From a virus, in IMG/VR virus record IMGVR_UViG_3300032893_000040, positions 1-64,000 of that record: a stretch of DNA of 64,000 bases, one strand, 5' to 3'. How positions within the stretch are numbered: the first letter of the stretch is position 1; the number at the start of each line of letters is the position of its first letter. The notes under the pieces are model-generated. The model worked only from the letters and a program-made list of their open reading frames with translations, was not told where the DNA came from and ran no database searches. Position numbers and translations under genes: made by a program. This document shows positions 60,181 through 64,000 of the stretch, one piece after another.

Positions 60181-60413
60181 TGTCACCAAGTGCCCAGCTC
60201 CTGATGGACCTGCTGGACCGCTACCCGAAACTGGGAGTCGATGAAGCGGCTGATCTGTTGTGCTTGAGAAGTCAGAGGGCCAACGAGGTCCTTCGTGAGG
60301 TAAGAGACGAATTCAGAAGAAGGAGAGGCTTATGTTCGGACGACTCTATGTATGGAAGGCGAACCCAGGAGACGGACTCTTTGCCTGGCTCCAAAAATTC
60401 ATCACCGGGGTAG
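60180..60413 (+). CDS. small helix-turn-helix-like hypothetical protein
   Basis: A 77-residue protein with a possible winged-helix core (KLGVDEAADLLCLRSQRANE) and basic tail. TGATG coupled to the preceding gene; overlaps the next gene by 82 bases in another frame. The last 25 residues are read in the overlap. Support is moderate. Confidence 0.45.
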   Translation: MSPSAQLLMDLLDRYPKLGVDEAADLLCLRSQRANEVLREVRDEFRRRRGLCSDDSMYGRRTQETDSLPGSKNSSPG

Positions 60414-60874
60414 CATACAAACATACCTCCGGTGGAGTGGGTACCATCTATAACGACGGCAGGGAATGGCAGTTTGAAATGTTCCTCTGTGGAACAACGA
60501 CACCGCTCGGAGCGACAACGCCCGATCTCTGCAGACAGTGGAAGATTAATGCTCCGGACGCAATAGTTCGTGCGGCTTTCATCAACTGCGCGGTCCAGAA
60601 TTCCGGCAAGGTGTACGGATTCCTGTCGCTACTCAATTACATTCCGCGCCGCATCGTCGAACTCTTCGGATTCAACGGCAGGGGAGTCGCGTTCATTCAC
60701 GTCGGAAACGTCTGCTCTTCCGCGTGGCTGGTTGACTGCATTCAGGAACTGGCAGTAGCGATGCAGTGGGGTGATCTCTTCACGAAGACGCTCGAGTGGA
60801 ACCGGAACGTGTTTCATTCGGGCGACATGGTGAACTTGCTACTCAGCTTCCCCAATTACTTTACGGAGGTCTAA
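60332..60874 (+). CDS. NlpC/P60- or YiiX-like cysteine hydrolase candidate
   Basis: A 180-residue protein with GGAGAGG before the ATG. GKVYGFLSLLNYIP and FIHVGNVCSSAWLVDC resemble the circularly permuted papain-fold family, with Cys after GN and a preceding His/aromatic strand (GVAYKHTSGGVG). Could be a peptidase or amidase of the lysis or entry machinery. Catalytic identity is uncertain. Confidence 0.45.
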   Translation: MFGRLYVWKANPGDGLFAWLQKFITGVAYKHTSGGVGTIYNDGREWQFEMFLCGTTTPLGATTPDLCRQWKINAPDAIVRAAFINCAVQNSGKVYGFLSLLNYIPRRIVELFGFNGRGVAFIHVGNVCSSAWLVDCIQELAVAMQWGDLFTKTLEWNRNVFHSGDMVNLLLSFPNYFTEV

Positions 60875-61314
60875 TGGAATTCGTGTGGGCGGTCGTTGCA
60901 CTCGCCATCTACGCGCTGTTCGATTACTTCGGCTATAACGCGGCCGAAGTTCACAATTCCGTGCCGGAGTACCGGAAGGTCCAGGTCGTGTTCGCGGCGG
61001 TCCTGATAGCCCTCCTCTGGACCTGGATGAACTACCAATCCGTGCTCATGGGCGTATTCATGTGGTGGACTTTCAGCGCGGACTTCATGTACTACCAATG
61101 GGCCAAGTGGATAAAGAAGTACCCGGACGAAATTCGCGGGTTTGAGAACGACGTGGAAGGGAACAAGGTCATATGGGCGTGGTGGACCCCGGTAGGACTG
61201 GCCATGGGGCGAGCCAAGAACAAGACGAAGCCCATCGACGGACTCATACTTACCGTCCAGATGCTCGTCGGCGTGATCTGCGCCATAATCTACCAAATCA
61301 TAATCTACTGGTGA
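60874..61314 (+). CDS. multi-pass membrane protein
   Basis: A 146-residue protein with about four hydrophobic helices (WAVVALAIYALFDYFGY; VVFAAVLIALLWTWM; VLMGVFMWWTFSADFM; VGVICAIIYQIIIYW). ACGGAGG precedes the ATG. Located directly before the endolysin; a second holin or antiholin role is possible. Confidence 0.6.
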   Translation: MEFVWAVVALAIYALFDYFGYNAAEVHNSVPEYRKVQVVFAAVLIALLWTWMNYQSVLMGVFMWWTFSADFMYYQWAKWIKKYPDEIRGFENDVEGNKVIWAWWTPVGLAMGRAKNKTKPIDGLILTVQMLVGVICAIIYQIIIYW

Positions 61315-61319
61315 AACTG

Positions 61320-61811
61320 ATGGCCTTCGAGCAGGTGATAGGAAAAGTAATATTCAACGAGGTAGGTAATGATCCCAAGAACCCGGAAGGGTATGTCAAC
61401 AACCCGAAGGACCCAGGCGGAGAGACCAAGTTTGGAATCTCCAAGAAACGGTACCCCAATATCGATATCAAGTCCCTCACTCTGGATGGGGCGCGAGCGT
61501 TATATAAGCGGGATTATTTCGACGCAAACCATCTCGGTGATCTCAGTGACGTGGGACTACAATATTACGTCCTCGATATGGTAGTCAACATGGGGTCCGG
61601 TCCCAAGCTCTTCCAGAGGGCACTTTTCGTTCCGGATGACGGCATCATAGGACCGCAAACGATCGCGGCGGCAAACGGCAGGGACGCGCACGCCCTCATT
61701 GACAAGCTCATCGAACTGCGCGTCAGGCAATACGTCCATGACGTGATCGTGAATCCAGATCAGGTGGTCTTTCTGGGTGGATGGGTTGGACGGGCGTTCA
61801 TTCGTTTCTAA
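61320..61811 (+). CDS. GH108-type endolysin (N-acetylmuramidase)
   Basis: A 163-residue endolysin. EGYVNNPKDPGGETKFGISK near the N-terminus is the hallmark of GH108 muramidases. The C-terminal part has a peptidoglycan-binding-like GIIGPQTIAAAN. It cuts the glycan strand of murein. No signal peptide, so release needs a holin. ATG at 61320; a GTG at 61311 overlapping the previous stop is an alternative. Its stop overlaps the convergent gene by 4 bases. Confidence 0.85.
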   Translation: MAFEQVIGKVIFNEVGNDPKNPEGYVNNPKDPGGETKFGISKKRYPNIDIKSLTLDGARALYKRDYFDANHLGDLSDVGLQYYVLDMVVNMGSGPKLFQRALFVPDDGIIGPQTIAAANGRDAHALIDKLIELRVRQYVHDVIVNPDQVVFLGGWVGRAFIRF

Positions 61812-62503
61812 CGAATTTGGATATCATCCACCCGAAAGGTATCAGGAGAACGGTTTGGGTTGGTCCAAGTAAGCGACCCTTGAGGCTTCCGATGATGAAG
61901 CCAGAATCGGACGGCATGGAGACAAGCAAACACAGCAAGATAAGGCTTATATAGGATAGCAAGCAGACTCCCGAATGGCGAGAAACAAAGAAGAACCAAC
62001 GCCGTGTGAATGTTCCCAGCATGGAGGTTAACCTGCCAGAGCGGGAAGAGGAGGATGAAGAGGACACTGCCATATCTGAACTCCTTTGCCTTTTTGAAAA
62101 TTCCGAGCATACACGCTACCATGAGCCAGTAATTGATCTGGCACGCGCTGAATAGATCGAATAGCGTAAACGGCCACCACGTCCACCGCGTGAAGTCCTT
62201 GTAAACCCATCCGATTCCGAACAACTTTCCCCTCGGAATGATCTTGTCGAACCGGCCTAACGCGGCCCAATAGTAAACTGGAAAGTCGAATCCGTATCTC
62301 TCCTGGGCGAACACGGCGGGGACGTACCACAAGATTGCCAATATTAGAATTATTGCTACTCCCGTCCGGCTGGTCAGTTTTTCAAGGTCGTCTATCCGCA
62401 ACCATGCCCACCAAAGAATGACGCAAGCCCATATCCAATAGTTGTCCAGGATAAAGGGCCACCACCATCCTTCCGCATGGCCAGTATTAATATTGAGATT
62501 CAC
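61808..62503 (-). CDS. multi-pass membrane protein, GT87/DUF2029-like
   Basis: A 231-residue protein with GTG start (AAGGAG upstream; GTGA overlap with previous gene). Five or so hydrophobic helices. YGFDFPVYYWAALGRF, GWVYKDFTRWTWWPF and LHAGNIHTALVLLCF...YKPYLAVFA resemble GT-C membrane mannosyltransferases (GT87/DUF2029: D..vYy.a, GqvN..ll, Kp.). It is about half the usual length, so it may be a truncated or minimal enzyme, perhaps modifying lipid-linked sugars. Confidence 0.45.
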   Translation of the reverse strand: MNLNINTGHAEGWWWPFILDNYWIWACVILWWAWLRIDDLEKLTSRTGVAIILILAILWYVPAVFAQERYGFDFPVYYWAALGRFDKIIPRGKLFGIGWVYKDFTRWTWWPFTLFDLFSACQINYWLMVACMLGIFKKAKEFRYGSVLFILLFPLWQVNLHAGNIHTALVLLCFSPFGSLLAILYKPYLAVFACLHAVRFWLHHRKPQGSLTWTNPNRSPDTFRVDDIQIR

Positions 62504-62730
62504 TTTTTCTCCTTGAGGGCACGGATGGCGGCGGCGATTTGTTCGGTCAGGTCCATCACGTCATACTCATCGTTTGAGAATGTCTCAACTTCCTTCGCCG
62601 CCTCCTCCAGCGCCTCGTTCCTGGCGAGGGGGGACTTGGACGCGAGCAGCTTACTTGCCTTGATGCTGTCGTCCGCTGAAATGGCGCGGTGAGAAATCCA
62701 TGCTTCGATGCTGTCGTATTCGCCTGTCAT
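62500..62730 (-). CDS. small acidic helical protein
   Basis: A 76-residue helical protein (ARNEALEEAAKEVETF; MDLTEQIAAAIRALKEKK). The ATG overlaps the stop of an 11-codon upstream peptide (ATGA). Confidence 0.55.
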   Translation of the reverse strand: MTGEYDSIEAWISHRAISADDSIKASKLLASKSPLARNEALEEAAKEVETFSNDEYDVMDLTEQIAAAIRALKEKK

Positions 62731-62762
62731 TGTTCCTCCGGCTTCGGTTGGGGGGTGCCCAT
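62727..62762 (-). CDS. 11-residue leader peptide candidate
   Basis: MGTPQPKPEEQ, preceded by CAGGAGCCC and ending ATGA-coupled to the next gene. The same 5' module (38 of 40 bases) also begins the gene at 63458, where it reads MSTPQPKPD and continues. It may be a remnant start or a short coupling leader. Confidence 0.4.
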   Translation of the reverse strand: MGTPQPKPEEQ

Positions 62763-62778
62763 GGGTGGGGCTCCTGAT

Positions 62779-63018
62779 TTATGAAACAAGTTCACCGCGT
62801 CCACATACGAAGGCTCGACATTCCCTAACCAGCAAAGTGCTCTCCTCCAAGTCAAGCTGTTTTCCGTCGTGGCGCGAGCATAGAATCTCGTACTGCCAAT
62901 GTCCAGAATCTACGTGGTTGCACTGAAATACGAGGTCTGGATATACTTGGGACAGATAGCCGAGAACTGCCTGTGCTGTCCCAACAGTTTTAGTGCACCC
63001 GAGTTTGTGGCGTATCAT
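62779..63018 (-). CDS. small hypothetical protein
   Basis: A 79-residue protein with several Cys and His (LGCTKTVGT, QCNHVDSGHWQYEILCSRHD), beta-rich; a possible zinc site. ATGA coupled to the gene upstream. Confidence 0.55.
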   Translation of the reverse strand: MIRHKLGCTKTVGTAQAVLGYLSQVYPDLVFQCNHVDSGHWQYEILCSRHDGKQLDLEESTLLVRECRAFVCGRGELVS

Positions 63019-63458
63019 TTCCCTTCCTCCTTTCGATCACCAGAGGGGACATTTTCCGTCCCCGAATGAGACTGTTTGTCATGGCGGGAGAGGAACGAGT
63101 CCGTCGCTTCGACGATGTGCGTCAGCGCGTCTCCGAGTGCCCGTGGATTGTCGAGGCCATTCCAGTATTCGTTGACGTGCCGAATCAGGTCTATCGCCTC
63201 TCTCATCTCCTCGGCGTGGCGGGATTCAAGGGCGTGGAGACGGTCAACGAGAAACGCATTATCCCATCTTGCAACGTCCATCTCCTCGGCGTGCTTCGAT
63301 TCGGCGGCGTCAGCACGGATGTATTCAACATCGGAATCATTGACCCGCTCGTGGCACCATGTAACGTGACCGGTCTCAACCGGTATCGGGCCGCGGTCAT
63401 CCTCGATTTGCAAGTATATTTTCTCCGGCATGTCCGGCTTCGGTTGGGGGGTGCTCAT
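63015..63458 (-). CDS. Ead/Ea22-like accessory protein
   Basis: A 147-residue protein. PEKIYLQIEDD, VTWCHERVNDSDVEYIRADA is the phrase common in Ead/Ea22-type accessory proteins of lambdoid and related phages. ESKHAEEM and ESRHAEEM motifs repeat inside. The C-terminal 18 residues (QSHSGTENVPSGDRK...) are encoded by a 47-base repeat shared with the gene at 63676. ATGA coupled. Confidence 0.6.
   Translation of the reverse strand: MSTPQPKPDMPEKIYLQIEDDRGPIPVETGHVTWCHERVNDSDVEYIRADAAESKHAEEMDVARWDNAFLVDRLHALESRHAEEMREAIDLIRHVNEYWNGLDNPRALGDALTHIVEATDSFLSRHDKQSHSGTENVPSGDRKEEGK
63028..63074. repeat. 47-bp direct repeat with hairpin, copy 1
   Basis: Identical to 63686-63732. It contains GGGGAC-7-GTCCCC, a 6-base-pair hairpin, and codes for the same C-terminal tail (QSHSGTENVPSGDRK) in two genes. 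Confidence 0.75.
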
Positions 63459-63472
63459 GGGTAGGGCTCCTG
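63433..63472. repeat. duplicated 5' gene module, copy 2
   Basis: Matches 62737-62776 at 38 of 40 positions. It contains the ribosome binding site and the first codons (M-S/G-TPQPKP) of leftward genes. Confidence 0.65.
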
Positions 63473-63679
63473 TGGATGAAATTGGATAATAATCTTGGGC
63501 GACTTAACCTCCAGACTACCGATGTGATTTCCGCAGAGATCGTATGCCGCCCCGCAGATTGGACAATGATACTCGCCAGTGAATCCATAGCAGTCTCTCC
63601 CACAACAATTCAGCCGTTCCACAATCTCAGTTCCTACCCCGAAAAATTGGCGTGGATTGATGGGATAAACTATGCTCAT
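63455..63679 (-). CDS. small zinc-binding protein
   Basis: A 74-residue protein: CCGRDCYGF and YHCPICGAAYDLCGNH give a cysteine-rich fold with CPIC. ATGA coupled at both ends. Unknown function. Confidence 0.55.
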   Translation of the reverse strand: MSIVYPINPRQFFGVGTEIVERLNCCGRDCYGFTGEYHCPICGAAYDLCGNHIGSLEVKSPKIIIQFHPQEPYP

Positions 63680-64000
63680 GTCTTGTCCTTTCGATCACCA
63701 GAGGGGACATTTTCCGTCCCCGAATGAGACTGACGGGTAGCGAGAAAGGCGGCGACAAGTTCCTTTTTGCGTTGCGGCCCAAGCGTTATCTCACTTTCGC
63801 CGCCCGTCCAGTCATAGACAGCCATCACATAAGCCCACGCAATGCCCTCTCTCATCTCCTCGGCGTGGCGGGATTCAAGGGAGGAGAGACGGGCAGTCAA
63901 GCGACGGATTTCACTTGCTTGCATCGCGAACGTCCACTTTGCGCGCTCGGCGACAGACTCGACGCCCTCGTGGAGTATGGGATTCTCTGCCTCGACGCTC
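63676..64000 (-). CDS. partial accessory protein (5' end beyond right edge)
   Basis: The frame stays open to the window edge: upstream of the ATG at 63924 it reads ...SVEAENPILHEGV, so the true start lies outside. It carries LSSLESRHAEEMREGI, shared with the gene at 63015, and ends in the tail encoded by the 47-base repeat. Confidence 0.55.
   Translation of the reverse strand, partial: SVEAENPILHEGVESVAERAKWTFAMQASEIRRLTARLSSLESRHAEEMREGIAWAYVMAVYDWTGGESEITLGPQRKKELVAAFLATRQSHSGTENVPSGDRKDKT
63686..63732. repeat. 47-bp direct repeat with hairpin, copy 2
   Basis: Identical to 63028-63074. See copy 1. Confidence 0.75.

Noticed and set aside
1-64000. tRNA genes, integrase and attachment sites
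   Set aside because: I found no cloverleaf with the conserved T-loop, and no tyrosine or serine recombinase motif in any plausible ORF. The 9229-9297 structure lacks tRNA features.

Overview
The window is about 64 kb of a tailed dsDNA bacteriophage genome, most likely short-tailed (podovirus-like). It carries a large terminase, portal, scaffold, HK97-type capsid, head-tail adaptor, a very large tail-hub-like protein and a run of big ejection-type proteins. I see no tape measure, sheath or tail-assembly chaperone genes, no bacterial housekeeping genes and no tRNA or rRNA. Genes are packed with ATGA/TAATG/GTGA overlaps. A murein hydrolase, a lysis-like cassette and an N-anchored protein ending in a beta-signature point loosely to a Gram-negative host; the host itself cannot be named from this sequence.

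Layout. (1) 1-3.95 kb, leftward: an SbcC/SbcD-type recombination nuclease pair interleaved with one-helix membrane microproteins, and a winged-helix protein. (2) 4.0-4.27 kb: divergent control region. (3) 4.27-15.76 kb, rightward replication and nucleotide module: family A DNA polymerase, PD-(D/E)XK-like nuclease, gp32-like SSB, a PurZ-type adenylosuccinate synthetase homologue, P-loop kinase, dUTPase, HAD nucleotidase, DnaB-like helicase, an odd Fn3/beta-propeller gene, and a DnaG-type primase. (4) 15.62-23.09 kb, leftward: a sigma-like factor and about 20 small, mostly unknown genes, many zinc-ribbon-like, punctuated by a repeated intergenic element. (5) 23.09-23.88 kb: the largest gene-free stretch, with iteron-like repeats. 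(6) 23.88-50.2 kb, rightward: packaging, head, connector and ejection proteins, then an ATP-grasp-like protein. (7) 50.2-61.8 kb: a collagen-like GYS-repeat fibre with an S74-type chaperone, a lectin-like adhesin, a giant multidomain glycosyltransferase/methyltransferase, and lysis genes ending in a GH108-type endolysin. (8) 61.8-64 kb, leftward: a membrane protein and small cassette-like genes with duplicated 5' and 3' modules.

The most exciting signal is the PurZ homologue at 9.5 kb. It has Ser in place of the catalytic Asp of PurA, has lost the guanine-binding LD motif, and keeps the aspartate-binding loop. This is the signature of enzymes that make 2-aminoadenine (Z) DNA. It sits with its own polymerase, dUTPase, kinase and HAD phosphatase, but no DatZ or MazZ homologue is visible here. 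Also notable are a conserved promoter-like motif in three copies, TGGCACG-N4-TTG elements that look sigma54-like, a polymerase with altered motifs B and C, the GYS collagen-like fibre, a five-part glycosylation protein whose GT9-like domain is split with the next gene, and one-helix microproteins tucked between enzyme genes.
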